Shown here piece by piece: positions 16,923-26,498 of a stretch of 60,775 nt of DNA. Origin of the DNA: Oscillospiraceae bacterium (GTDB lineage: Bacteria > Bacillota > Clostridia > Oscillospirales > Ruminococcaceae). The notes beneath the pieces were generated by a model that worked only from the letters and a program-made list of their open reading frames with translations, was not told the origin of the DNA and did not search any database. Position numbers and translations under genes: made by a program. The DNA lies in assembly GCA_009781425.1 (NCBI GenBank), contig WQYC01000012.1, positions 1 through 60,775 of the forward strand. Direction: 5' to 3'. How positions within the stretch are numbered: position 1 is the stretch's first letter; each line of letters starts with the position of its first letter.

Positions 16923-18207
16923 AAACCGCATATTATTTGCGCTCATCTTATGCGTGGCTTTTTCAGCGGTTTGCAGCTTGAACGTTTTCGCTGAAGCTCC
17001 GCCTGCGTCCTCGGAATCACAGGAAGGAAGTCAGCAGCGGGAATTCCCGCGATGGTTTAAGGCAATCAACGATATGCCTGCTTGGGTTTTTGATGTTGAT
17101 ATATTTCCGGACTGGTTTTACGACTTGCCTGCCGAGCCCGCATGGTTCAGAGAAATCAACAGGATACCTGCATGGTTTTTCACGCTTGAATCTATACCGG
17201 GCTGGTTTTATCCCGTGCCGGAGGAGCTTCCCGAATCGGATATAATTCCTGCGCCACCCGAGCCCGAAGCCCCGCCCGTAACCACGACGCCTCCGCCCGT
17301 GAGCACGATGCCGCCCACGGACTTTCCGCTTCCGCCCGACGTTACAATCAGCACGCCCGGGTCTGATGAGCTTGATTTTTCTTTTATTGACCCGCCTGAT
17401 TGGATATATGATTTTGACGACGAATATTTCTATCCGTGGCTTGAAGACGATTTACAATCAGCGTTTTTCCGCTTTGACATTGACGGCGGCAGGCTGTATA
17501 TGAATATCCCTGACGGATTCATAACCTCGGGAGATGTTGTTTTTTCAGATTATGAAGAGCAATTTTATATTACGCACGACGGTGTGCCTTATGAGTGGTA
17601 CGGAGGCGTTCTGCGCGAGCACGGCGAATATGCGGTGTATTCTGAAAACGATTCTGAAACCCCGCTGAGTACCTTCCGAATTGTAAAAAATCCTGTGAAC
17701 TCACTTGAATATTTACTTCCGGACGGATTTATAATCAGAAGCGTGAGCTATAACGGTGAATACAACGTATTAAATAGTAACAGTCAATTTACTGCAGAAG
17801 CCGAAAATGAAGGCACGTATATAATAAATGTTTATTGGGCGCAAGACCCTGCAGTTTCATGGGAGAATGTTTTTGTTTTGAAAACGGCTGCGCCTGTAGT
17901 TTATTTTGACGGCTTGCGGGAGAATATGACCTCCGAGGAAAGCGTTTTATTTTGGAGTGAGGAGCCGAATGTGCGCTTAACTCTAACACATAACGGAAGC
18001 GTAATCAACACCAACGGCACAGCCTCCGAGCCCGGGCATTACGTTCTGACAGCGGCAGACGAGGCGGGAAACACATCGGTATATAACTTCAGAATCTTTT
18101 ACACGATGAACGTTCCGACGGTTTGGGTTATAATTTTCATAGTATCGTTTATAGGCGCGGTTGCGGGCTATGTGTTTTATTGCAGACATAAAACCCGTGT
18201 TCGCTGA
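16903..18207 (+). CDS. Surface protein with P-x-W-F decad repeats, Ig-like region and C-terminal membrane anchor
   Basis: The likely start is ATG 16903 (or 16909), overlapping the end of the coupling-protein gene by about 20 nt; it gives 434 residues with a signal peptide (MKMKANKNRILFALIL...NVFAEA). Six perfect ten-residue repeats of the form P-x-W-[FV]-x6 follow, then a proline-rich spacer (PAPPEPEAPP, PPTDFPLPP), an aromatic/acidic stretch (DWIYDFDDEYFYPWLEDD), one or two Ig-like beta domains and a single C-terminal membrane helix (VWVIIFIVSFIGAVAGYVFY) with a basic tail. The result is a type I membrane protein exposed outside, in the same operon as the secretion ATPases. It may be the machine's outer adhesin or cell-wall-spanning part; no known secretion component was recognised. 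Confidence 0.8.
   Translation: MKMKANKNRILFALILCVAFSAVCSLNVFAEAPPASSESQEGSQQREFPRWFKAINDMPAWVFDVDIFPDWFYDLPAEPAWFREINRIPAWFFTLESIPGWFYPVPEELPESDIIPAPPEPEAPPVTTTPPPVSTMPPTDFPLPPDVTISTPGSDELDFSFIDPPDWIYDFDDEYFYPWLEDDLQSAFFRFDIDGGRLYMNIPDGFITSGDVVFSDYEEQFYITHDGVPYEWYGGVLREHGEYAVYSENDSETPLSTFRIVKNPVNSLEYLLPDGFIIRSVSYNGEYNVLNSNSQFTAEAENEGTYIINVYWAQDPAVSWENVFVLKTAAPVVYFDGLRENMTSEESVLFWSEEPNVRLTLTHNGSVINTNGTASEPGHYVLTAADEAGNTSVYNFRIFYTMNVPTVWVIIFIVSFIGAVAGYVFYCRHKTRVR
17047..17226 (+). repeat. Six tandem 30-bp units encoding P-x-W-[FV]-x6
   Basis: The coding region runs in strict ten-codon units beginning PRWF, PAWV, PDWF, PAWF, PAWF and PGWF. The protein period is exact while DNA identity between units is only moderate, so this is an old, selected repeat rather than recent slippage. 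Confidence 0.85.
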
Positions 18208-18231
18208 TAATTCGTGATTTTAGGAATTATC
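18206..18231 (+). other. Inverted repeat upstream of the pilin gene
   Basis: A perfect 8-bp inverted repeat GATAATTC / GAATTATC with a 10-nt loop sits right after the previous stop codon and about 50 nt before the pilin start. It could be an mRNA-processing or stabilising hairpin, or an operator. It has no T-run, so it is not a terminator. Confidence 0.5.
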
Positions 18232-18278
18232 CTTAATCTAATAAAAATTCACATTAATAAGAAAAGGAGGTGTCACGA

Positions 18279-18602
18279 ATGTTAAATTATTTCCAATTTT
18301 TAGCTAATCCGCCGACCACTACAGCAGCAGCCGCAGACTTAGGTGCTGTAACAGCCCCGATAATCAGCCTGCTGAACAGCATTTTCGGCATAGCTATTCC
18401 GCTCGTGGGTGCAATTGGTGCAATCTTCTGCATATTCTTAGGGTTAAAGCTCGCAAAAGCAGACGAACAGCAGGAGCGCGAAAAAGCAAAGAGCGCGCTG
18501 AAAAACGCAATAATCGGCTTCGTACTTATTTTCGTGTTAGTAGTAGCATTGAGAATCGGTCTGCCGATTATGGAAACATGGGCAAACAGTCAATCAACTT
18601 AA
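18279..18602 (+). CDS. VirB2/TrbC-like pilin-type small membrane protein
   Basis: AAGGAGGTG (18264-18272) places the start at ATG 18279, giving 107 residues; an earlier GTG at 18270 lies inside the ribosome site and is rejected. The N-terminal 25 residues are low-complexity (PPTTTAAAADLG). Two hydrophobic helices (about 28-55 and 77-100) are separated by a short charged cytoplasmic loop (LAKADEQQEREKAKSALKN). This topology and length match VirB2/TrbC pilins and the Maff2-type pilin-like proteins of Gram-positive type IV systems. It has the best ribosome site in the block and hairpins on both sides, consistent with a subunit needed in excess. It lies between the coupling ATPase and the channel genes, as expected. 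Confidence 0.8.
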   Translation: MLNYFQFLANPPTTTAAAADLGAVTAPIISLLNSIFGIAIPLVGAIGAIFCIFLGLKLAKADEQQEREKAKSALKNAIIGFVLIFVLVVALRIGLPIMETWANSQST

Positions 18603-18627
18603 TCAGCTTCGTTCAAGGGTGGCGTAA

Positions 18628-18673
18628 ATATTCCGGCTATCGGAGAATAAAATAACACCGAAAGCCGGAATAT
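18628..18673 (+). other. Stem-loop downstream of the pilin gene (partial terminator or stabiliser)
   Basis: A perfect 11-bp stem (ATATTCCGGCT with AGCCGGAATAT) encloses a 24-nt loop that holds an inner CGG/CCG pair. TAATGCCTCCTTTTTATG follows, with a T-run only 13 nt downstream. It may terminate a fraction of transcripts or protect the pilin mRNA 3' end, raising pilin over channel expression. Confidence 0.65.
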
Positions 18674-18719
18674 ATAATGCCTCCTTTTTATGTTGCGCTT
18701 AATTAACAAGGTGATTAAA

Positions 18720-21176
18720 ATGCGGAAATTATTTTCAAAGCTTCGTTCAGGGACGCGGAAATTTGCTTCCCCGAACTCAAATATAATATCAGTACCGATT
18801 ATTTTTTTACCGTTGACTAAGCTCGGATTAGACGGGCTTGATGGAGATAAAACCGGTATTACGGATATGGTGGCAGATTTTGTCAACGGTGCATGGGATA
18901 TTTTTTTAGATGTAATACGGACAATTCTTTATGCTTTGCTCGTCGTTCCGCTGATGATAACGAGCGCGCTCAGCGACGCAGTTGACGTTGTATCCGGAAT
19001 CAAGCCTGTATATACCGAGGAAGAAGCTATTTATGTGCCCCACGCCGGAACATATCCGCTTTGCAGATACGATGATTTCATAGTGTTTGACACTTTTTAT
19101 TTTGTAGAAAACGGCGGCGCGTTTAAAAATAACAGAGACGGAACCCGCAACGTAAAAAGATTCGGCTTCAGAGAAACCGTGCCCGGACCTCTTTTCGGAG
19201 ACTGGGTAGCATACAGAGAGGTTCCCAATCATACGCAGTTAGACGAAATGTACTGGCTGTTTGGCTCCGAAATGAGAAACGGCACTTTCATAAATGATTT
19301 TTTAAGAAATGCGCGGCAAAGAGACAGAATGCTGAAAATCGATGGGACAGCAACAACCTTCCCTGCACCTTATGTCCATGAAGGTCAGACATATTACGGC
19401 AGAAGCTTAGATGGCCCGAACGTGGGCGTCTTGACAAGACCCGCCAAATGGAAAGGCGAGGACGAATACCGTTTTACGTCCAATCAAGACTTTGCAAGCT
19501 ATTTCATAGCGCACACGCTTTACCGCAACGGCTACGAGCCCGAGAATTATGATTACAGAAACAACCATGACCTCTTGCCCTATTATATGACACAGGTTGA
19601 CGCGTTTAACCTGAGGGATAACAAATTAAACAGGCATTTTAGAAGCAATACATCTCCGGGCAGAGGCAGATGGCAGTTTAGCGGCTATAACCCCGAATTT
19701 TTTGCACATATACAATGCCGTCAGCAGTATTATTACGTAGAGCAATACGGCGGATTTGTAAGAGGCGTAAAGAACTATTATTCAATTATGTACTTATACT
19801 CTGCGAAGCCTCTGTGGCGGGATTATATTGACCACATGGAGGGCGTTAAAGCAAATGGAACTTGGACGCCGGAATTTCTTGAATATCTTAAAGAACATGA
19901 CTTAGCACCGGGAAGCGAGGAAATGTACCGCTTTGTTGCTAATCAAATTGCGGAGGGTATTCAGATTTATGCTCCTGTTGTTAATTCAGGTGGGGGGGAA
20001 ACTCTCCTTTCGATTCTGCTGGGGCAAAGCATAATCAGCTATGCCTTCTGGGGAATCACCTTGATTTCCGCCGCGCTCTGTTTATTATTCACAATCATCG
20101 CAGTAACCCGCTCTATGGGCGATTTAGAATTGAAACGTCCTATCGGAAAGGTAATGGGTGATACGGCAAAAGCCATGCTCACCTTCCTTTTAATCCCGAT
20201 AATGATGATAGTCGCGGTCAATCTTTCTATGACGGTTCTGCGGCAAATAAATATGGTCATGGACAATGCCATTGTGGGAGATGACGCCAACCAAAATATA
20301 AACATGGCGACAGCTATATTCTATACCTCGATGACAAAGGATTCCATGATGTTCACGCGGGAATTAGACGCGCTCATCGAAGTATCAGACACCGAAGAAG
20401 CCAGAAGATTACAGCGGGAGGGTTACAGCCCGACCGAAGCCGAAAAAGTAAACAAATTAGCAACTACAAGGCAGGCACTGCTCACGGGCAGATTAAACTG
20501 GATGTCGCTCAATACGGCAACACACGACGTTGACCCGTTCTTCATGAATTACCTGCCCACGATGATAACCGCGTGGTTCAGCGTAGTAATCATGACGATG
20601 ATACTGCTGTTATTTATACAACGAATATACGATATGCTTCTGCTATATTTAGCCGCGCCGTTTTTCGTTTCAGCTATACCTCTTGACGAGGGGCAGAAGT
20701 TCAAGTCGTGGCGGGAGATGTTCATCGCTAAAACAATAGAAGGCTTCTCGTCGATTATCACGCTCAAGCTGTTCCTTATCTTCATGCCGCTTCTGTGGAA
20801 CGGGACGCTTGCTTTCCATTATAACGATGTCTATGACCTGCTGATAAAATGCTTGTTCATGATTGGCGGACTGTACGCTACATATAAGTCGCACACACTA
20901 ATTACAGGGCTGTTCAACAAACAGGCGGAAGCTATGGAAAAAGAGACCTCGGCAGTCGGTCAGCAAATCGTCAACGCGGCGAAGGATACAGTTATGGCGC
21001 CCCTCAACATGGTTAAAGAAAACATTCAAGACGATGTAAATAAGAAAATCGGTTCAGCGCGTCAGAGCGCGGCTCACGGGCTGAGAGATTTCCGTAACAG
21101 TGCGGTTGACAAGACCTTCGGTGCGGCAGGCAGAGGAATAAAGAGTGCCGTAGGCGGTTTAGTCGGCAAAAAGTAA
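18720..21176 (+). CDS. VirB6/TrbL-like channel protein, paralogue 1
   Basis: An AAGGTG ribosome site selects ATG 18720 (818 residues) over the upstream ATG at 18690. Layout: a first membrane helix (about 55-85, ending in DAVDVVSGI); a large extracytoplasmic domain of about 340 residues with YDDFIVFD, LYSAKPLWRDYID and LAPGSEEMYRF motifs; then a polytopic C-terminal domain. That domain has helices near FWGITLISAALCL, TFLLIPIMMIVAV, TAWFSVVIMTMILLL, YLAAPFFVSAIPLDEG and IKCLFMIGG. The APFFVS.IPLDEG..FKSWREMF motif is typical of TrbL/VirB6 inner-membrane channel proteins of Gram-positive type IV systems. The tail is cytoplasmic and amphipathic. The next two proteins share the whole architecture, including the exodomain motifs, so the three are tandem duplicates. 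Confidence 0.87.
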   Translation: MRKLFSKLRSGTRKFASPNSNIISVPIIFLPLTKLGLDGLDGDKTGITDMVADFVNGAWDIFLDVIRTILYALLVVPLMITSALSDAVDVVSGIKPVYTEEEAIYVPHAGTYPLCRYDDFIVFDTFYFVENGGAFKNNRDGTRNVKRFGFRETVPGPLFGDWVAYREVPNHTQLDEMYWLFGSEMRNGTFINDFLRNARQRDRMLKIDGTATTFPAPYVHEGQTYYGRSLDGPNVGVLTRPAKWKGEDEYRFTSNQDFASYFIAHTLYRNGYEPENYDYRNNHDLLPYYMTQVDAFNLRDNKLNRHFRSNTSPGRGRWQFSGYNPEFFAHIQCRQQYYYVEQYGGFVRGVKNYYSIMYLYSAKPLWRDYIDHMEGVKANGTWTPEFLEYLKEHDLAPGSEEMYRFVANQIAEGIQIYAPVVNSGGGETLLSILLGQSIISYAFWGITLISAALCLLFTIIAVTRSMGDLELKRPIGKVMGDTAKAMLTFLLIPIMMIVAVNLSMTVLRQINMVMDNAIVGDDANQNINMATAIFYTSMTKDSMMFTRELDALIEVSDTEEARRLQREGYSPTEAEKVNKLATTRQALLTGRLNWMSLNTATHDVDPFFMNYLPTMITAWFSVVIMTMILLLFIQRIYDMLLLYLAAPFFVSAIPLDEGQKFKSWREMFIAKTIEGFSSIITLKLFLIFMPLLWNGTLAFHYNDVYDLLIKCLFMIGGLYATYKSHTLITGLFNKQAEAMEKETSAVGQQIVNAAKDTVMAPLNMVKENIQDDVNKKIGSARQSAAHGLRDFRNSAVDKTFGAAGRGIKSAVGGLVGKK

Positions 21177-21207
21177 CACCCGCGAAGCGAAATGAGGTGA
21201 GCAGAGT

Positions 21208-23649
21208 ATGAGCTTTTTAGACAGTGCATTTGATATTATATTAATTATAGTACGCGCTTTTCTGTATATATTAATTACTCTGCCGCTCATGCTTATTGAA
21301 ATGATTGGCGACGCTAACGATATAATGGTGGGAATACAAGACACCTATCCCGGGCAGACAATCTACGGCGTTGTGCCGCCGGGCGTACCTCCGCCGATTG
21401 AATACGACGGCTATATCTGCTTCGATATTGAAAGAATGAACCCTGACGATAAAAGCAACTCCCGCGCACATTACACCAGAAGCTACGAAATAGAAATGAG
21501 TTGGGGTAGAGGACTCGAACCGTTCGCGTCTTGGAGAAGTTTAAATGTTGAAATTCAACGACCGGCTCATTTTGGTTTTTGGATGCTGCGCGAATGTACT
21601 CCCGCCGCGTTCTATAACAGAAGCCAGAGCGAACACAGGGTTCGTAACTATGTTGAAAATTATGTCAGAGCGGCTTATCCTGAGGACGGGCGGAGACCGG
21701 GCGTCCTCACTATCTATGACAGATTGGTTTATCCGGAAACATACGAGCTTGAGGGGGAAACCTTCTACTATATTCCCGGAGATGAATTCAGCAGAACCTT
21801 TCAGCATATGAGTGCGCAGGAAGCAATCGATGATTATACCCGCAGAAACTTTTACAGAAAAGCCGATTTTGTTGATATACTTCCTGCTGCCAGCATAGAT
21901 ATTTTGGGTTCAAACGGGTTTGAAAAATTTCTCGGGCCGCCGATAACTCTGCTGACTCAGGCGCAGGTTGCCCGCCGTGCTTCAGGCGCGCGTTATTATA
22001 AATCGGACTGGGGTAAGCCCATTCCCGAAAATCATAAAGACTTTCATGAAGGGACGAATATAGCGAACAGGATAATGGTTGAGCAGGGCTACGCTGATTT
22101 CAATTATTATCGCGGCACCCCTGTGTTCGTAAACTTGAAGTATTACGCATACTCACGTGCGGCAGGAAAAAGTGCTTATGGTGTTCATACGTTTTCGTTA
22201 CAGTTTTATTATTCGGTGAAGCCCTTATGGCGGGCGTTTATAGATAACAGTTCGGATTACATAGCGGATTCAAGCAGGGCGAAGTCCGACTGGAACCGTT
22301 ATACTCCAAATACGCAGCTATGGATGCGGCAGAACGGTGTAACCCCGGGCACAGAGCCGATGTATGCGGGAATCGCGGCAATCATTAACGACGGCAGAGA
22401 CTTAGAGCCTATAAGGTATATTCCCGACAGCTATAACGTAATGGAGATTTTCCTTACAAACAATGTAATTAACTATGTTTTTTGGGGAGTTACGCTGATT
22501 GCACTTGCTTTGTGTTTGGCTTTTTCGATTTTTGCCGTTATACGCTCAATGGGTGACACAACGCTGAAGAAGCCTGTTGGAAAAGTCATGGCGCAGACAG
22601 GCAAGGCGATGCTGATTTTCCTTACAATCCCCACTATGTTAATCGTAGTATTAAATTTAAGTGCAGTTTCGCTGAAAGCTACAAGCGATGTACTTGACTC
22701 GGCTATTGCACAGGGGAGCGGCGGGAAAGTAACCTTTGCCACTGCGATTCTTTCATCGGCTTTGACAGAAGACAGCCAGTATGTAACTGCAGCTGATAAC
22801 AAAGGTGCAGTTCTTGCTACCCGCCGCGCAATGCTTCTTTCGGGAGAAATAAACTGGCAGAACATGGACGAATTCCTCAAATACTTCGACCCGCTGAGAA
22901 TGTATTTTATTCCTGCTGTTGCAGTTGCATGGTTCTGCGTAGTGATGATGGTGTTTATACTTTTGATGTTTGTACGCAGGCTGTTTGAAATTCTAATGCT
23001 GTACGTTGCCGCTCCGTTTTGTGTCGCAACTATACCGCTTGACGATGGCGAGAAGTTTAAATCATGGCGGAATATGTTTGTATCAAGGGTGATAATGGGA
23101 TTTTTTTCGTTAATCTCATTGAAAATCTTTATGATTATCCTGCCGCTCATCTGGACCTCCGGCATAAGATTTGCGAGCAGTGCCTTCTTTGACTCAATAT
23201 TTAAGCTTGTTTTCATGGCGGCGGGAATGTATACTGCTTATAAATCGCAGACATTACTGACTAATTTAATCAGCGCAGAGGCAGGCGAAGCGGATAAGGA
23301 AACCTCAACTTCTGTAGCGGGTAAAACGGTTAATAAAGCTACCGGCGCGGCTAAAAAGATGTTTAATTATGTAAAGCAGGAGCGGCGGAGATTCAGGTCA
23401 GCTTATCAGAATACCAGCGAAAAGAATCAGGAAAAAGACAAAAAGCTCACTGAATCCTTCGGCGGTGTAAAAGCCTCCTCCGCAAAGAAAACAACGCTCC
23501 CGTCGCGCAAGCAGTCACAAGACCTCGAAAGAAAAGAAAGAAGCCTTGCGCGCAGACAGGAATCCTTCGATAAATTTAAAAAGGATATAAGTAAGCTTAA
23601 AATGGAGGCGGGGCATAAAACCCAAAGTCTTGAAGACTTCCTTAAATAA
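21208..23649 (+). CDS. VirB6/TrbL-like channel protein, paralogue 2
   Basis: The start has a GAGGTGA ribosome site. The 813-residue protein is colinear with the preceding one: a first helix ending GDANDIMVGI, then an exodomain with YDGYICFDIERM, YYIPGDEFSRTF, FYYSVKPLWRAFIDN and VTPGTEPMY. The polytopic domain follows with FWGVTLIALALCLAFSIFAVIRSMGDTTLKKPVGKVM, YVAAPFCVATIPLDDGEKFKSWRNMF and LVFMAAGMYTAYKSQTLL. The C-terminus is a 120-residue basic coiled-coil tail (ERKERSLARRQESFDKFKKDI) predicted to be cytoplasmic, which differs from the tails of the paralogues. Divergent tails and exodomains with a conserved channel core suggest a hetero-oligomeric channel rather than redundancy. Confidence 0.87.
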   Translation: MSFLDSAFDIILIIVRAFLYILITLPLMLIEMIGDANDIMVGIQDTYPGQTIYGVVPPGVPPPIEYDGYICFDIERMNPDDKSNSRAHYTRSYEIEMSWGRGLEPFASWRSLNVEIQRPAHFGFWMLRECTPAAFYNRSQSEHRVRNYVENYVRAAYPEDGRRPGVLTIYDRLVYPETYELEGETFYYIPGDEFSRTFQHMSAQEAIDDYTRRNFYRKADFVDILPAASIDILGSNGFEKFLGPPITLLTQAQVARRASGARYYKSDWGKPIPENHKDFHEGTNIANRIMVEQGYADFNYYRGTPVFVNLKYYAYSRAAGKSAYGVHTFSLQFYYSVKPLWRAFIDNSSDYIADSSRAKSDWNRYTPNTQLWMRQNGVTPGTEPMYAGIAAIINDGRDLEPIRYIPDSYNVMEIFLTNNVINYVFWGVTLIALALCLAFSIFAVIRSMGDTTLKKPVGKVMAQTGKAMLIFLTIPTMLIVVLNLSAVSLKATSDVLDSAIAQGSGGKVTFATAILSSALTEDSQYVTAADNKGAVLATRRAMLLSGEINWQNMDEFLKYFDPLRMYFIPAVAVAWFCVVMMVFILLMFVRRLFEILMLYVAAPFCVATIPLDDGEKFKSWRNMFVSRVIMGFFSLISLKIFMIILPLIWTSGIRFASSAFFDSIFKLVFMAAGMYTAYKSQTLLTNLISAEAGEADKETSTSVAGKTVNKATGAAKKMFNYVKQERRRFRSAYQNTSEKNQEKDKKLTESFGGVKASSAKKTTLPSRKQSQDLERKERSLARRQESFDKFKKDISKLKMEAGHKTQSLEDFLK

Positions 23650-23680
23650 TGCTGAATAATGCGAAAGGAGGGGTGGCAAA

Positions 23681-26473
23681 GTGGAACGGATTTTTAACTT
23701 TTTGCTCGGTATATTAAATGTAGTTTTAGAGTTGTTGCTTGATGTGCTGAGATTTGCGCTGTACGGGATTATGACTCTGCCGCTTCTTCTTACCGATATA
23801 GTCGGCGACACGATAGATATTATGGCAGGAATAAGCGAAATACCTGCAGGAGAAGCTATCGCAGGCTACGATATTTACTGGGGCGCGCCGAATATTGATT
23901 ACGACGGATACATCTGCATTGACTTGGAAAGATTATTTATAGACGAAGAGGTCGGAAATCATAAGCTGCATCAGGGCCGCTATTATAACACTCACGAAGC
24001 GACAATCTGGGCGATAGATATGTATGACTATTCCCGTCCTTTTAACGACTTCGGCGATGACCAGTTTAACCGCATGGAAAATCTATGGTATTCGGTTCCC
24101 GGTCACTTCCGCAACGGCAGAAATGTCCGAGGGGATTTTATACAGAGATACGCCGACGCCGCGTATACTGCTGACCCATACGCTTCAAAGGTTTATGACT
24201 TGAAAACCGGACGGCTGATAACTCCTGTAGCTTATTCTATTGAGGGGGAAACATACTATTACATACCGGGCAAAAACGAACAGGAAAGTAAGTTTTGGCG
24301 TTATCTTACCCCGCATGAAGCGGTCATGGCGCACTTAGAAAAGGAAATGTTTTTCTTACCGGAAACGCCTTTTATTTGGATGCCGACTGACGCGAATATT
24401 ATTGACGGCGAGCGCGCTTCACATCGCAGTGTGAGAAACGACTATACAGAAATGAAAGGCAGACAGGACAGATATGACGACTTAGGTGCGTCTGTATGGC
24501 TGCTTTCGGCGGCGGACTGCCATACAATCAGACAGCGGGTAAGATACAGACCGACAGAAAATATGCAGCTTCAATACCGCTTTATTGAAAGAGGCGACAG
24601 AAGATTAGACAGCGCATGGCTTACAAGAATGAGAAACGCGCAGTTTGATTCTGCGAACCGAATGAATCAAATAATGAGAGACAGAGGGTATTCCGATTTT
24701 AACAATAACGCGGCGGGCGCGAATCAATACGCTAACTATAAATACTGGCTCAGCCAGTATAAATGGTTCGCGGCATCGAGAAATATCCTGCACCATTTTA
24801 TGTCTATCCAGTTGTTTTATTCCGTAAAGCCGATGTGGAACGCTTATGTTGATAACAACAGCTTGTTTATAGAGGATTTCAACAGAGGCAAAACCGACAT
24901 GAGCCGCTATACAGAAGATATGCAGTTGTGGCTGACGGAGAATAATATACAGCCGGGCTCGGAAAATATGTACAGAGAACTATCCAAGCTCATACTCGAA
25001 AACGAGGTGTTGGTTGAAAATAACGAGTCGCATTATTCTTCGGTGCTTGACATTTTTCTCGGACAAAGTGCAATTACGCGCGTGTTTTGGGGAATCACTC
25101 TGATTTCAGCCGCACTGTGCTTCGCTTTTACAATCTTTGCAGTTTTGCGTTCTATGGGGGATACAAGGCTGAAACGCCCTGTCGGTAAGGTTTTGCACTA
25201 CTTTGGGAAGGCTATGCTGACCTTTTTGATTACTCCCGTATTTATATTAGCTGTAATAGCCTTGGTTTCTATGGGCTTCCGACAAATTAATCTTGTGCTT
25301 GACGCGGCTTTAGCCGGAACTGCCGCAGGACAGCCCGTTACTACAGGCACAGCGATTATAACCTCGGCGATAACGCCTGAAAGCTTAATAAATCACAGCG
25401 GAGCAACAGAATTAACACTTGATTCCTATCGCCAAAGACTAATGAACGGTTCAATTAACTGGCGGGATTACGCTCAGTTCAGAATGCATTTCGATTCCTT
25501 CAAGATGTATTTAGTTCCCGTGCTTGCGGCGGGCTGGTTCTCTTTAATTATGATGATTTCGATTCTTTTTATTTTCATGCGGCGGGTTTTCGATGTAATT
25601 TTAATGTATGTATCTGCACCGTTTTTCGTTTCGTCGATGCCGCTTGACGGCGGCGCAAAGTTCAGAGCATGGCGCGAAATGTTTATTTCAAAAGCACTGA
25701 TGGGCTTTTCGTCGATTATTACTCTTAAAATTGCGTTGATTTTCAACCAAATGCTCTGGGCGGGCGGCTTGCGCTTCTCGAATTATGCGTTGTTAGATAT
25801 TATATTCAAGCTTTTGTTCATGATGGGCGGCTTCTATGCCGCGTATAAATCTCACACCATGATAAGCGGAATACTCAACGTAGGTGCGGCGGCGGCTGAA
25901 AGAGAAACCGCTACGTTTGCACAGACCTACACTACATCAGTCGCCGGTAGAGCCTTAACTGCACCGGGCAGATTTATAAAGAACCAAGCTTCAGGCATAG
26001 CCGGTGAAATATTTGAAACCGACCACAGAAAACTAACATTAGGTATCCGCAACACAGCCGAGAAGATTGCGGATAAAACCGTCAATACAGCAAGCAGGGC
26101 CTTCGGAAAGGATTATCATGTCAGATTTTCGCAGGAAACCAGCGTCGCGCAAAGGCGTGAGCTGAAAAAATACAGCAGGCAAGCAGCGGCAGATGATTTC
26201 AAACGGCGTGAAGCTGAAAATATACTCGGAAACAGGAAACTGAAGAGAGATATTAAAGATGAAATCAACGAGCTGAAGGGCTTGAGGCAAAAACGCTTAA
26301 AAGAACTCGGCTTGGAAAAACCTCTGCCGCCTGTTCCGAAAAAGCCGTCGGATAAGCCTTTACCGCCTATTCCGAAGCCTCTTCCGCCTATTCCGAAAAA
26401 AACCTCGGATATACCTCTCCCTGCTATTCCGAGAAGACAGGAAACTAACCCTAACGCTAACAACGATGATTAA
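23681..26473 (+). CDS. VirB6/TrbL-like channel protein, paralogue 3, with proline-rich SH3-ligand-like tail
   Basis: The start is GTG at 23681, after AAAGGAGG. The 930-residue protein has the architecture of the two preceding ones: a helix ending GDTIDIMAGI; an exodomain with YDGYICIDLERL, YYYIPGK, LFYSVKPMWNAYVDN and IQPGSENMYREL; and a polytopic core with FWGITLISAALCFAF, YVSAPFFVSSMPLDGGAKFRAWREMF and LLFMMGGFYAAYKSH. Its cytoplasmic tail is unusual. After a charged helical region come about 60 residues of P-x-x-P motifs followed by Lys (LPPVPKK, LPPIPKP, LPPIPKK, LPAIPRR). The same PPxPK style occurs in the putative effectors at 38310 and 39965, so the tail may share a binding partner with them (inference). 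Confidence 0.87.
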   Translation: MERIFNFLLGILNVVLELLLDVLRFALYGIMTLPLLLTDIVGDTIDIMAGISEIPAGEAIAGYDIYWGAPNIDYDGYICIDLERLFIDEEVGNHKLHQGRYYNTHEATIWAIDMYDYSRPFNDFGDDQFNRMENLWYSVPGHFRNGRNVRGDFIQRYADAAYTADPYASKVYDLKTGRLITPVAYSIEGETYYYIPGKNEQESKFWRYLTPHEAVMAHLEKEMFFLPETPFIWMPTDANIIDGERASHRSVRNDYTEMKGRQDRYDDLGASVWLLSAADCHTIRQRVRYRPTENMQLQYRFIERGDRRLDSAWLTRMRNAQFDSANRMNQIMRDRGYSDFNNNAAGANQYANYKYWLSQYKWFAASRNILHHFMSIQLFYSVKPMWNAYVDNNSLFIEDFNRGKTDMSRYTEDMQLWLTENNIQPGSENMYRELSKLILENEVLVENNESHYSSVLDIFLGQSAITRVFWGITLISAALCFAFTIFAVLRSMGDTRLKRPVGKVLHYFGKAMLTFLITPVFILAVIALVSMGFRQINLVLDAALAGTAAGQPVTTGTAIITSAITPESLINHSGATELTLDSYRQRLMNGSINWRDYAQFRMHFDSFKMYLVPVLAAGWFSLIMMISILFIFMRRVFDVILMYVSAPFFVSSMPLDGGAKFRAWREMFISKALMGFSSIITLKIALIFNQMLWAGGLRFSNYALLDIIFKLLFMMGGFYAAYKSHTMISGILNVGAAAAERETATFAQTYTTSVAGRALTAPGRFIKNQASGIAGEIFETDHRKLTLGIRNTAEKIADKTVNTASRAFGKDYHVRFSQETSVAQRRELKKYSRQAAADDFKRREAENILGNRKLKRDIKDEINELKGLRQKRLKELGLEKPLPPVPKKPSDKPLPPIPKPLPPIPKKTSDIPLPAIPRRQETNPNANNDD

Positions 26474-26498
26474 AAAGTATTATTAACAGGTATGACTT

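Noticed and set aside
22473-23216. Minus-strand 247-codon frame inside the second channel gene
   Set aside because: Opposite to conserved membrane-helix coding; composition mirrors the antisense of hydrophobic codons and no ribosome site is present.
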